Part shown: positions 42,853 to 52,437 of the stretch, one piece after another
Layout: every line of letters starts with the position of its first letter
Numbering within the stretch: the stretch's first letter is position 1
From: Cladopsammia gracilis
Taxonomy: Eukaryota; Cnidaria; Anthozoa; Scleractinia; Dendrophylliidae
Assembly (NCBI GenBank): GCA_022457155.1
Contig: JAJGOT010000200.1
Span: forward strand, 868,001 to 932,000
Reading direction: 5' to 3'
Length of the DNA stretch: 64,000 bases
Program-made: the position numbers and the translations under genes
Notes under the pieces: generated by a model
Seen by the model: the letters and a program-made list of their open reading frames with translations, nothing else
Database searches by the model: none
What the model was told of the DNA's origin: nothing

Positions 42853-43594
42853 ATGGCCACAAGCAAGATCAACTTCTATGATAAGCCGGCTCCCCTGCCA
42901 TCTACCAGACCCTTATCATACAATGAAATACAAAAACTTCTGGCAAAGGCGCCCTCCCCACCAGTTTGCAAACCAACTAATATAGGCGTTGGCTATGGAC
43001 CCAAGAAAGTTGCCATTCAATGCACTAATCGTGGGCCCCACTAACTCTGGCAAGACACAGTATCTTCTAAACCAACTGCGAGGCCCCTTTAGGGGTTGTT
43101 TTGATTACATTGTTTTATTCTGCCCCACATTTGTCAAGAACAAGACATACGATGGCTTCGTGGACCGCGATCCGCACATCTTTGTGATTATCTGCCAACA
43201 GCATGAAATCGAAGACTGGTTGAAGCTAGCGAGCTTCTTTTTCACATGCACCAACACTTTATTCATTCTCGATGACTGCGCAGCCTCTAAAGATGTCAAA
43301 GGCCGCACAAGCCAGCTGGTCAATCTGGGGTTCAGCGCAAGGCATGATGGCATATCCGTGTGGGTCTTGACGCAGCAGATCACCAGCATAGCTAAGCCAT
43401 ATCGTGATAACATTGCAGCGATCGTGCTCTTTTACACATCCTCCAGCAAGACAACTAAGGCCATCTTCGAAGACTATGCCGGCGAGCTCTCCCACGAGGA
43501 GTACAAAGAGCTTATCGCAAGACTCAAATCCCGTAAGTATTCCCACCTGGTTTTCTCTCTTAGGCACCCGTATGGAATTGAGTACAAGGTTTAA
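42853..43594 (+). pseudogene. FtsK/HerA-like genome-packaging ATPase, N-terminal frameshift
   Basis: The promoter-linked ATG (42853) opens a frame that runs to 43044, but the ATPase domain is in the next frame and runs to 43594. The switch lies at about 42980-43015; total length is one base over a multiple of three. The domain has Walker A (LIVGPTNSGKTQ), Walker B (TLFILDDCAA), and a sensor-like region (ISVWVLTQQIT), followed by a C-terminal ARLKSRKYSHLVFSLRHPYG. These ATPases pump DNA into capsids in Polintons, adintoviruses and related viruses. An in-frame ATG at 42995 lies just before Walker A, so a shortened protein of ~199 residues could still be made. Neighbours are the capsid gene and small late genes, all with the same promoter motif. 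Confidence 0.78.
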
Positions 43595-43599
43595 ACACA

Positions 43600-43623
43600 A
43601 ATATATATATATATATATATACC
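43600..43623 (+). promoter_or_regulatory. TATATATA promoter motif of the small gene
   Basis: An ATATATATATATATATATATACC run directly before ATGG, a slippage-extended version of the common motif. Confidence 0.6.
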
Positions 43624-43844
43624 ATGGATGCACCAACCAGCCTACACAAGCTCACTGTGCTTTCACAGCTTTTGGATGAATTACACAAAACAAAATTATC
43701 AAAGCTGCTAGTGAGGAAAATCTACGCCTTATGCTTCTCAACAGATATCCCTTGCGGTTGAATTCTATGCCAGACACCATGGCGGGGCTTATACGTGAGA
43801 TTGAAACTCTTTTACCAGCCATCAAGAGAATTATCGAAAATTAA
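43624..43844 (+). pseudogene. Small Polinton gene (~74 codons), frameshifted
   Basis: ATG 43624 follows the promoter motif. The first frame stops after 46 codons. The later frame runs with coding character to the TAA at 43842-43844 (RLMLLNRYPLRLNSM; LIREIETLLPAIKRIIEN). The span is one base short of a multiple of three, with the switch near 43690-43710. Mostly helical; family unknown. Too short for ordinary gene calling, but its placement between two promoter-led genes supports it. Confidence 0.55.
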
Positions 43845-43875
43845 AAAAAATACAAACACATTATATATACACCGG

Positions 43876-44496
43876 ATGATGGCACAAGCAGCTGAAGACC
43901 AGGCCGACTTGAGTGAAGTAATGCAGATGCTGGAGGCTGCCCCTGATACCGCACCTCCTACAGGGCTCGTGTGTGACGATGGCATTCCTGCCAAACGTGA
44001 GAAGCTGGCAATCCTTGTTTCAACCGGCAAGGCCAAAGAAGCTATCGGTGTGCAGCTCACACATGATCAAGTGAAGTGCCTTTCAGACAAGAACGTTGAC
44101 AAGTACTTCAAAAGATATGAGGCCTATGTCGGCAACAAGACAACAGAATCCCTAGTTGATTCAGCCATAATGCTCTTGTCCAAAGGAGTTGGCATGGTGG
44201 TCGACCTTGATGATGTCAAGGAATTACAGAAAGAACTCAAAAATGATTACATCATCAACCAGGAGCTGTCAAATCTTGCTGGAGGTATTGCCCTGAGATG
44301 CGGACGATGGCTAGCACTTGCCAATGCTGCTCTCATCACAACAAAACACGTCAAGTTTGAACGAGATCCTGATCACAAGCCTGACTTAATAGAATTGGAA
44401 CCACAACCCACACATCCAAGCAGAGACAGTGAAGGTTATCCACTCGAGGGCTTTGATGAGGTTGACAAATGTTTTGATGAACTGTTTGACACATAA
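43876..44496 (+). CDS. Polinton protein of unknown function, 206 residues
   Basis: ATG 43876 (a second ATG follows at once) lies after TTATATATACACCGG. An acidic N-terminus (AAEDQADLSEVMQMLEAAPD) is followed by an all-helical domain (~45-165; LTHDQVKCLSDKNVDKYFKR, NQELSNLAGGIALRCGRWLA) and an acidic Pro-containing tail (PSRDSEGYPLEGFDEVDKCF). The gene is intact. The conserved slot between ATPase and integrase suggests an assembly or core protein; no family recognised. Confidence 0.62.
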   Translation: MMAQAAEDQADLSEVMQMLEAAPDTAPPTGLVCDDGIPAKREKLAILVSTGKAKEAIGVQLTHDQVKCLSDKNVDKYFKRYEAYVGNKTTESLVDSAIMLLSKGVGMVVDLDDVKELQKELKNDYIINQELSNLAGGIALRCGRWLALANAALITTKHVKFERDPDHKPDLIELEPQPTHPSRDSEGYPLEGFDEVDKCFDELFDT

Positions 44497-44497
44497 T

Positions 44498-44570
44498 CTG
44501 GCAGGAACCTGGCTGGAACCTGGCTGGAACCTGGGCGGAACCTGGGCGGAACCTGGGCGGAACCTGTCAG
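44498..44570. repeat. 11-bp minisatellite between Polinton genes
   Basis: Six copies of GGAACCTGG(C/G)(T/C): three GGAACCTGGCT-type followed by GGAACCTGGGC-type. It begins right after a stop codon and ends about 40 bases before the next start. It may be a recent slippage expansion. Confidence 0.85.
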
Positions 44571-44609
44571 CACACTTGTCAAATTTTCAAAATCATATAT
44601 ATACCCACT

Positions 44610-45071
44610 ATGACCACACCACTCGAGGCGATTCCTGAAGAAACTCAAACTCCAACACCAACTCCAACACCTGCACGCGTTACCTCTGAGGCCCCGAAAA
44701 CAAAGCCTGCAACAGAAAAGAACCCCGGTCGTGTTGCTTCTGGCAAAAGGCTAGCAGAGCGCAACCGCCTGGCCCGTGAAGCAAAGAAAAAGGCCGAAGC
44801 ACAAAACGCCGCACCCTCAACAAGTGACACCACAAGTGTCACAACAAGTGGCTCAACAAGTGACACAACAACTGACACCTACAGCAACTCAATCTTTTAT
44901 ATTCTGGGGGTTGGAGGGTTGATTGTCTCTGTAATGGGTGTGTATTACCAACGCGAAGCCATAATGCAAAAGCTTGGCCACAAATCAAACACACTGACCC
45001 CACCACCAGCAAACACACCGGCCCCACCACCAGAACAACCCCAAAGACAAGGAATTAAAAAAATGGAATAA
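44610..45071 (+). CDS. Basic single-pass membrane protein
   Basis: 153 residues, ATG 44610 after CATATATATACCCACT. A Thr/Pro-rich start (TQTPTPTPTP) is followed by a strongly basic helix (GKRLAERNRLAREAKKKAEA), a Ser/Thr-rich spacer, one membrane helix at ~95-112 (SIFYILGVGGLIVSVMGVYY) and a proline-rich tail (PPPANTPAPPPEQPQ). Basic helix plus membrane segment would suit a DNA-binding or membrane-active virion protein (compare adenovirus core or adintovirus pX-like proteins), but this is inference. First of three small membrane-protein genes in a row. Confidence 0.62.
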   Translation: MTTPLEAIPEETQTPTPTPTPARVTSEAPKTKPATEKNPGRVASGKRLAERNRLAREAKKKAEAQNAAPSTSDTTSVTTSGSTSDTTTDTYSNSIFYILGVGGLIVSVMGVYYQREAIMQKLGHKSNTLTPPPANTPAPPPEQPQRQGIKKME

Positions 45072-45104
45072 AAAATAAACACATATGTATACTGCACACA
45101 AACC

Positions 45105-45326
45105 ATGGCTGACAATAAGCTTGTGAAGTCTATCCTCGACGCCGCAACAATAACTGGCCTTGTCGCTGGTATTGGTTGGATTGGGAAAAAGACCATCAAA
45201 GAAAACTTCACTGCTGACCCCAGTGCAAGCTTGATGAACTACGTCAAGTTCACAGCCGTCATGGCTGGCAGCATCGCGCTGAAGAAATATCTCGAGGACC
45301 AGAAAATCCTCCCAGACAACATGTAA
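45105..45326 (+). CDS. Small hydrophobic protein, 73 residues
   Basis: ATG 45105, with CATATGTATACTGCACACAA upstream. It has one or two hydrophobic helices (ATITGLVAGIGWIG; YVKFTAVMAGSIAL) and a short charged end. The nearly identical upstream block CATATGTATACACACAACCA before the next gene shows that both are separately promoted. Function unknown. Confidence 0.58.
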   Translation: MADNKLVKSILDAATITGLVAGIGWIGKKTIKENFTADPSASLMNYVKFTAVMAGSIALKKYLEDQKILPDNM

Positions 45327-45351
45327 AACCATATGTATACACACAACCACA

Positions 45352-45789
45352 ATGGCCAGCATTGCAATAATGGCCCTTGGCGCTGTTTTGAATGCTGCAG
45401 CCTTCACTGGCGGCAATTATCTCGCTAAGTATCTATCTGGTGATAACGGAAAGGCAGCAATGGATGAGAAAATCCGGCATGACAAAGCTCTGGAGCAATA
45501 CCAAGCGGCTTACGCCAAATATCAGAAGGACCGCACTAAGCTCCTCGACTGGATTGCAGCCAATGATCGAATAAAACACCAAGCTAGCCAAAACTTTCAA
45601 ACCACTGACCAAGCCCTGGTCTTGTACAACCAGATGCATAAATCGCAACCTGATAAACAAATCAAAGATTACAAAGAGCCTCAATTCTCAGACTTCTATA
45701 AACCAAGCCCACAACAGCAGACTGGTGAACTTGCGTTTATTGGAGGCACCCTTCTTGCAGGTGGGTATGCGGCCTATCGCTTTCTGTAA
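45352..45789 (+). CDS. Small membrane-associated protein, 145 residues
   Basis: ATG 45352 after CATATGTATACACAC. An N-terminal hydrophobic helix (IAIMALGAVLNAAAFTGG), a polar helical middle rich in Lys, Gln and Tyr, and a C-terminal Gly-rich hydrophobic segment (LAFIGGTLLAGGYAAYRFL). Both ends could insert in a membrane. Family not recognised; third of the small membrane-protein cluster before the integrase. Confidence 0.6.
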   Translation: MASIAIMALGAVLNAAAFTGGNYLAKYLSGDNGKAAMDEKIRHDKALEQYQAAYAKYQKDRTKLLDWIAANDRIKHQASQNFQTTDQALVLYNQMHKSQPDKQIKDYKEPQFSDFYKPSPQQQTGELAFIGGTLLAGGYAAYRFL

Positions 45790-45824
45790 ACAAACAACAC
45801 AATACATAAGTATATACCATCCCT

Positions 45825-46814
45825 ATGGAAGCCAAACTCTCAAAGATCTATTACGGCCCCAAAGGCTACTGGAAAGGCCTTGCTGCTGTCAAAAAGCTAG
45901 CTGCAGCAGCTAAGGTATCTGAAGAGGTGGCAAAGAAATGGCTCGTCAAACAAGCCCTTTGGCAAGTTTACCTCCCTGCACCACGCCATATACCTCGGCC
46001 TAAGTTTGATGTCCAGACTCCTAATGCAGTGCATCAAGCGGATCTACTGTTTTTGCCACACGACAAACTGCCTCATGGGAGGAAAATTTACAAATATGCT
46101 TTGACAGTTGTTGATGTGGCTAGCCGTTACAAAGCAGCAGAGCCCTTGACTTCGAAAGAGTCTGATGAAGTTTCGAAGGCATTGGCCCGGGTATATAGAC
46201 GCGGGCCTTTGAAATGGCCACAACTGTTGCAAGTCGATCCGGGGACAGAGTTTATGGGAGCTGTGACTAAAGAGACTGGGGCCCATAAAACAACCATTCG
46301 TCGTGGGCGTGTTGATATCCACAGAGACCAAGGGATTGTTGAAAGATTCAACAGAACCCTGGCTGAACGATTGTTTGGTTACCAGTACGCAGTTGAAATG
46401 AATCTGCCCTCTGGCCGTTCGACCGCTTGGGTTAAAAGATTGCCAGATGTTATCTCGGCCTTGAACAATGAAGTAACCAGATTGACTGGCAAGAAGCCTG
46501 CGCAAGCAATCAAAGAGAAGGCAACCTCAGCCAAGCCAGCGACCCCATATGCTAGACCTGTTGGGGTGAATGAAAAGAAGCTCCCACCTAGGGTTAGTGT
46601 GAGATATCTGTATTACCCCGGTGAGCTTGAGGGCGGTAGTCGACGGGCAACTGATCCGATCTGGTCTTTGAAAGTCTACAACATCGAGAAGGCTGTCACC
46701 AAGCCAGAGGCACCTGTCGTGTATTATCTGTACGACGGCCCCAAGCGCGGGTTTGTGCGTGAGGAGTTGATGGTTGTGCCGGCGGGCACTCAGTTGCCTC
46801 CTGTATCTTTGTGA
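45825..46814 (+). CDS. Retroviral-type DDE integrase
   Basis: 329 residues, ATG 45825 after AAGTATATACCATCCCT. Residues ~65-190 form the RNase H-like rve core. The catalytic triad is Asp73 (HQADLLFLP), Asp138 (LLQVDPGTEFMG) and Glu173 (GIVERFNRTLAE), with 34 residues between the last two. The N-terminal ~60 residues are helical, and the C-terminal part (RYLYYPGELEGG...FVREELMVV) looks like an SH3/chromo-type DNA- or chromatin-binding fold. It joins the viral ends to host DNA and makes the short target duplication seen at the borders. The frame is intact and the triad complete, so this may be one of the best-preserved genes. Confidence 0.9.
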   Translation: MEAKLSKIYYGPKGYWKGLAAVKKLAAAAKVSEEVAKKWLVKQALWQVYLPAPRHIPRPKFDVQTPNAVHQADLLFLPHDKLPHGRKIYKYALTVVDVASRYKAAEPLTSKESDEVSKALARVYRRGPLKWPQLLQVDPGTEFMGAVTKETGAHKTTIRRGRVDIHRDQGIVERFNRTLAERLFGYQYAVEMNLPSGRSTAWVKRLPDVISALNNEVTRLTGKKPAQAIKEKATSAKPATPYARPVGVNEKKLPPRVSVRYLYYPGELEGGSRRATDPIWSLKVYNIEKAVTKPEAPVVYYLYDGPKRGFVREELMVVPAGTQLPPVSL

Positions 46815-46921
46815 CCATATGCAATCGTATGGACGCCATCGTCTTTTATCCAGCGCTTTGAATCAAAGGGCGAGAGTGTTGTCTTGTTTAGATGCACGCC
46901 ATAGATCTGGTGATTCACGCT

Positions 46922-49900
46922 TCAAAGCATGTCCATCCCGTGTTTGAAGGCCTGCTTTCTGAAGAGGGCGTCTTTGTAGTTCTGGTGTGTGATCTCCTTC
47001 TTCGTCACAGCCTTGGTGGTGCCCTTCGCCTTCTTAATGTTCTTCTGACTGCCAAGCATGATTGAGTACATCTTTGAGCGTAGGCAGATCACTTCTGAGA
47101 TAGGGGCACCAGCGCACTCGTCCTTCATCTTGCCAATGACCTTCTTGTTTAGCTGGCTGTGAAGAAAGTGGTCTTTCGGGTAGTCGCTTGTGTCGTAGAG
47201 CTCATCGAGGCGATTCTCCATCTCCTTGTAGACATCCTCTGTCTTGATCTCTAGAAGCAGACTGTCTGTGTCTGTGTAAAGTAGGTCTACGCGTGGGCCG
47301 TACTTATACTTGAGGTACTTATAGTAGAAGTCGTACATCAGAGTCTTAGAAAGATCAAGGATGCACATACCTGTGTAGACTGGGCGTATGAGTAAGATTT
47401 TGTCCTTGTGCATTTGAATCCCTGCAAGATTTTCACCAAAGACTGTTGCTCTGGCGAACAGTGGGTTTGAGATAAGCTTTCTCAACTTGTCTGTCTCATT
47501 CGCGCGAACAAGCTTCATATCAATGCGTTTTCTGAGGTTCTCCATGGTCTTGCCAAAGACAGAGTTGTTCATCAGCTTGAAGAAGTTCTTTTCGAACTCA
47601 GAAGTGGCTTGCTTTCTGAGTTCTGTGTTCAGCTTTATGTAAGGCTCCATCCAAGGCTTCTGCTCGAATCTGAGCATTCGATGAATCTTCTTCAACTTCA
47701 TGCCTAGCTCGAGATAAAGCTGAAGATTCCTGTAATGTAGAACATATCTGTCTTTGTCCTTGAGAGTTAGTAGCAACTTCTCTGTCTTATCCTCTGCCTG
47801 CCCCTCTATCAATGCCCTTTGATAAGGAGACATCCACGACTTTGCGACTCTATGCTTTTCTGGTGCTAGAGGATAGGCATTGTGTTCATCGTGCAGATCC
47901 TCGGGGTATTCTAGATCAACCTCAAGGATAAAGCCAATCTTTCTGTTTGGGGACCACTTCATGATTTGGTCTTGTGTTGGATGAACTCTGCACCATTGAA
48001 AGTTGCCAACAGGTAGTGGTTGACTCATTGCCCAACCGTAAAGATTGTTTGCATCGAAGTACATGATGTAGCTGGTTTCTTGATCTGGGTTGTGGTCATC
48101 AAGAAAGGGGTTGTTCGCTTTGCAGAAGCGCCTGCTCTCCATTGAAATACCACCACGCATGCCCTTTTCGACAAAGAGGTGCATGTTTATGTCTGTGAGC
48201 AGTTCTAGGTTAATTTCTGTGTATTTCAAAAGAGCATCCCAGCTGAGGCCCGGGGCTGTAAAGTAATGCGCAGGGTCAAGTTTGTAGTGTTTGAGGCATG
48301 TTTTTCTAAAGTTTTCAAAGACATCTGCAAGAAGGAGTACGTCTGTCTCTAGGTAGAGATCGTGATACTCACCGAGGTCTTTACATTCGAACGTCTCCCA
48401 CACTTTCTGCGCATGGGTGTATTCCTTATCTGAGATGCCTTCCTTTTTGAGCTCGCTATAGAACGCGCTCTTCTCTGGGAGAGAGGTCTCCTCGAATCGA
48501 GCCCATGAGTCCATGTACTCGTATGGATAGTTTCCTTTTTGCAGAAGGAGCTTGAGTTTATTGGGGTCCTTTTGATGGTTTGTCATGATTGTAAAGGACT
48601 CTGGTTCGTTTGATTTAACCAGATTATCGAGGCTCGACTGCATGAACTGCAAGCTGTCAATGAACCTTAAGTTGCCCAGAGAGAAAGAAATGTACTTCTC
48701 CATGTTGTTTGGGATGCACTTCAGATCAGATTGTACTTCAGCTATGCCGCTCATGATATGATGTGCATCGTAGCCCTTCAAGTTGTGAAAGATAACAGGG
48801 ATTTTCACTTGTTCAGGGTTGATTCTGAAGTGATTCAGATTGCAAGCTTTGTGAGCAGCACCTCGATACTTGCCTGTTATGTGACAGTGATCTAAAACAG
48901 CGTCTCTCATGTAATCTCGTACAAGAGGCTCCCCGCAGAAGAGGCAATCAGTTTGCTCAAAGATTGGCTTTGTTTTTCGTTGTATTTTGTTTCTTAGACC
49001 TATGAAGGGAAACTCCTCCAAACACCCTGTTTCTTCGTTTTGGATGTAGGTTTTAAATGCATTGGTGTAGCATTTGTTAGTTTTGCGATGAACAAGGCCC
49101 ACGTACGCTCCCGTGTTCGGATCGTAGACTTCGATAGAGTCCTTGAAGTTCTCTTTGTAGAGACAATAATCACAAATGCTGCAGAAATTTTCATTGTTGA
49201 AGTCTTCCCAGTCTGCTCGTGTCATTGTTACGGGCTTCTTGTGATGAAGTTCGTCTCTTATCTCCCTCTCTAACAGTTGTATGTGGTAGAGAAACTGCTT
49301 CACCGCGTCCTCACCTCTGTATAAGTATGGGCCTTTTGTTTTGCCATCAGAGCGAACAGCCATCATACAGAACCCGCATGACACGTGAGCTGATGTTTTG
49401 GTTGTGCTGCTTTCTTTCGGGTCTGGCTTGCATGTGTCGATTTTTGTAACGAGACTTTCGAAGTCGGCGTAGATAACTTAAGGCACTTTCATCTGGTTCT
49501 GGTAGTTCTCGAAACGCAGGATGTTTTCACCATCTTTGGGCATTTCAGTTCGAACCGGCCTGCCTTTGATGCCTCTGCAGTCAGTCAGATGTTTGTTGAG
49601 AACATCTTGCGATGAAAACCCTTGAAGGCATCTTTCGCAGAAATGAATCTTTCGGCCTGCCTCATAATGGTATATACTCCATGGGAGAATGCCAAGTAAG
49701 TATGGGTAAGTATGGGTAAGTATGAGTAAGTACGGGTAAGTATGGGTACGTATGGGTAAGTATGGGTAGGTATGGGTAAGTATGGGCAGGTATGGGTAAG
49801 TATGGGTAGGTATGGGTAGGTATGGGTAAGTATGGGTAAGTATGGATAAGTAGAGGTAAGTATTGTAAATATATGCACTCTTCGGTGCAACCATGGCATT

Positions 49901-50759
49901 CTCCCATGGAGTATATACCCTCATAATTGCTATGAAGAAGCCTGCTTAGGCTTTTTATGTAACAGTAGTGTGTGTTGTTTTCATTGGTTACCAGCATTAG
50001 GTTGATTCGTCTTATCTCAGGATCTTCTACTTCACTAATTCTAAGAACTGTTGTGTTACCGTTATGCCAGCCAAAGACGTTTATTGCGAGGTTATTGAGT
50101 TTTTCTACTTCAGATATTTGATGCAAGGGTGTAGGGAAAGAGATGTTAGTGAAGTTTAAGCCATCCTCTGTCGGATACTTGGTTGGCCTGTCTGAATGCT
50201 TCGTATCTCGAGTGGGGAAGAGCGCAGCTCGCAAAGCCCATCGAAAGCATTGATTATCTGTGTTTTTGATATTTATGATGGCCTGTTTTGCTTTGAGCTT
50301 TGGAGGAAGATGGATATAATAACCGCCTCTGATGGCTTGATATCTTGAGAAATCAAGAAAGACGTACTCAACTCTGTCGATAACCCAGCCTGAACCCATG
50401 TTTACCCATCTGGCTACTTCTTCCTTGTTTGAGTTGATAACAGCTTGCAGTTGTCTATTGACTGCTGCTTGATAAAAGTATGTTATTATGAGAGGGTTCT
50501 TTTGCTCAAAGTAGTGTGTGATTCTTTGCGTCCCGTCGGCTCCTTCCTTTGAAAAGTGAACTAAGAATGTAAAATTCACTTTGATGGGGCCAAGGTCTGT
50601 AATCTCTCTAACTATAGTTCGAACTATAGCAGGTTTGTTCTCTTGATAGAACAAATCGAGATCATGTATTGGATAGTCGACAGGAACAGTCATTTTATAG
50701 CTGTGAAGCCAGTCACGCCAACCCTGATTTTTCCTAACGAAGCGAAGTGGTGCATCCGT
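46922..50759 (-). pseudogene. Protein-primed family B DNA polymerase, broken in three places
   Basis: Minus strand. The N-terminal region (to ~49920) carries the paralogous domain and an NTDNQCFRWALRAALF block. A C2H2-like stretch (FCERCLQGFSSQDVLNKHL) follows. The main part has Exo I (ADFES), an inserted Cys/His nuclease-like domain (CLFCGEP...DHCHITGKYRGAAHKACN), Exo II (FHNLKGYD), Exo III (YLETDVLLLADVF), motif A (YFDANNLYGWAM), motif B (KLMNNSVFGKT) and motif C (LYTDTDSLLL). All catalytic Asp residues are present. Breaks: the codon in the start position is ACG (50757-50759); a 251-bp MITE with an 8-bp target duplication sits at 49669-49919; a TAA at 49478-49480 lies just before Exo I. The insertion plus duplication (259 bases) accounts for the frame difference between the halves. 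The intact form would have ~1,190 codons, normal for Polintons. Confidence 0.9.
49669..49919. mobile_element. 251-bp MITE inside the polymerase gene
   Basis: The 25-bp terminal inverted repeats are perfect: GGTATATACTCCATGGGAGA ATGCC at 49669-49693 and its complement at 49895-49919. The flanks are CTCATAAT on both sides (49661-49668 and 49920-49927), an 8-bp target duplication as made by hAT, P or Merlin-type transposases. The inside is a minisatellite of AGTATGGGTA (about 49695-49860). There is no coding capacity. Its perfect termini suggest a young insertion relative to the element. Confidence 0.88.
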
Positions 50760-51019
50760 GGGGGTGTATATACAAAGTGGTTTACATTTCTCCAATTGGG
50801 CAGCACCGAGTAGTGTAGAAGAGGGTGCATCCAGCCCCAGCTCCAAAGGCCCGCGAAAACGCTTATTTTGACAACTCCCGAACGCCCGTATTAGCAGGCC
50901 CACAGGGCGAATTGCAATGAGCCCTGGGGGCCTGCTAATACGGGCGTTCGGGAGTTGTCAAAATAAGCGTTTTCGCGGGCCTTTGGAGCTGGGGCTGGAT
51001 CACCCTCTTCTACACTACT
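50749..51019 (-). repeat. Right terminal inverted repeat of the Polinton
   Basis: Complement of 32584-32854. The outer 211 bp (50809-51019) form the same imperfect hairpin as at the left. Inside it lie the GGGCAGCACC block and a TATA-like box for the polymerase gene. The two TIRs differ at a few positions (for example CCCACAGGGC here against CCCCCAGGGC at the left, and ACGG against ATGG at the start codon), so mutations have accumulated since integration. Confidence 0.92.
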
Positions 51020-51024
51020 TGCCT

Positions 51025-52229
51025 GGTGATTTCGTCAAAACTGTTTAAATGGCAATGCATTACAAACACATTCAAAACCCTCATCTTGGTTTGTCTACAT
51101 GTCGTTATCTATTCCCGATCAATTAACACCTGTTTATCCCTTCAACTCCTAAACGCGCCTTTAGTAATCGTTAATCAGTTTTCAACGAGCGCCTGCTTAA
51201 AAAAGCCTTAAAGCAAACAGAGATCACCTATTACAACTGTAATCTAAAACATGCACCTCGTGCAAAGAGCTCTATACTTGTCTCGGTTTGTTCCTGTGCC
51301 TGATTGGTGATAGTACATTGCTTATATATATGAACGACTTCTGTATGCACACGATTCCGTTATAAAATGAAACAGACCATGTACAATCCACCTTATCGTG
51401 AGCACCCAACGAACAGTTTTACAAGTTAGCCAATCAGAGAGCGCAAATTCAATTGACGGGCACGTCTCCTCGCAAAGTTGAGCATGATCAAATGTTATCT
51501 TGTCGCTTCGTGTTAAGTAACAATGCGTGTAAGAACTAGGCAATCCTCTATTGTTCTGTGGCATTTCGCTTTCCCCACATACGATTGTTTAGATTTTCCT
51601 ACTGAGAATGCATCAACCTATGGACAACACGTTTTTGAAATAAAATGTACTGAAACTTTATTTTAAAGCGATATTTCTTTTGTGTTACAAGATTTTATCC
51701 GATCATGAGACTCCAAAACAATGGCCAAGAAAAACTTCTAATTTTCCATGTTTCCCACATAGAAATTTTGCTGCATTAAAACTCAGAATAGTTTTCACTA
51801 AAACGGAATCAATAAGTGAACTAGAGAGAAATAAATGCGCTATCTGATGAAGTGATAGTTGATTTTCATGTTTTAGCCAATGAGATTGACGGTTTCAACA
51901 GTATCACAATTAACACCTTTCTGCATTCCTTGCCGTTGGGTTGCCTAGTTCTTACTAGGACCGTTACTTTATTATGAGAGTGTAAACATATTTACAGAAT
52001 ACGAAGAATTTATTCACTTTATTGCTTCACACGTATCCGCAGTTTCGAAACTAAATAAAGAATTAGATAGTGATATCGAGGAAACTTGTAAAACAGTTTG
52101 TTGGGTAAGACGCGTCGCACTGTAACAGCCATGCTGTCATATTAAATGTGTCAGTACGTCAACTCAAAAAAGTAGTAGATGTGTATATGTTCGGTTGGCA
52201 ATGCTTTTTCACTTGTGAAAAAAGTATTG
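51025..52229. other. Host flank right of the Polinton
   Basis: No supported gene, RNA or repeat. Short frames only. AT-rich. Confidence 0.5.
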
Positions 52230-52398
52230 CAGGGGCGGATCCAGGGGGGGTGAAATGGGTGAATTTTCACCCCCCTTTTCTGAGACCGTTTCTTTCTTTT
52301 TTTCTAAAGTATTTCTCAAATAAATAATATTTTATTTCTCTGATATCTTTTTTGATTAAAATTTCACCCCCCATTTCAAAATCCTGGATCCGCCCCTG
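52230..52398. mobile_element. hAT-like MITE with CAGGGGCGGATCCAGG ends
   Basis: The left end CAGGGGCGGATCCAGG and right end CCTGGATCCGCCCCTG are exact complements. A second inner pair (TTTCACCCCCC with GGGGGGTGAAA) is present. TATTG flanks both sides. The CAGGGGCGGATCC terminus is widespread among hAT-type MITEs in animals. 169 bp, non-coding. Confidence 0.85.
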
Positions 52399-52437
52399 TA
52401 TTGTATTCTACCTGTAGAATTGAACCAGCCAAGCCCT

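Larger units (their letters stand above)
32584..51019. mobile_element. Polinton/Maverick (adintovirus-like) provirus, complete
   Basis: An 18,436-bp element bounded by 271-bp inverted repeats that begin AGTAGTGTAGAAGAGGGTGA. TGCCT flanks both sides (32579-32583 and 51020-51024); adding the shared T gives the six bases usual for Polintons. It carries the hallmark set: protein-primed family B DNA polymerase, retroviral-type integrase, FtsK/HerA-like packaging ATPase and a double jelly-roll type capsid protein, with a YqaJ-type nuclease, a VLTF3-like factor and small membrane proteins. An adenain-like cysteine protease was not found. It is an integrated copy of a virus-like element of animals; several genes have frameshifts or a stop, so this copy is not functional as it stands. 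Confidence 0.93.
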
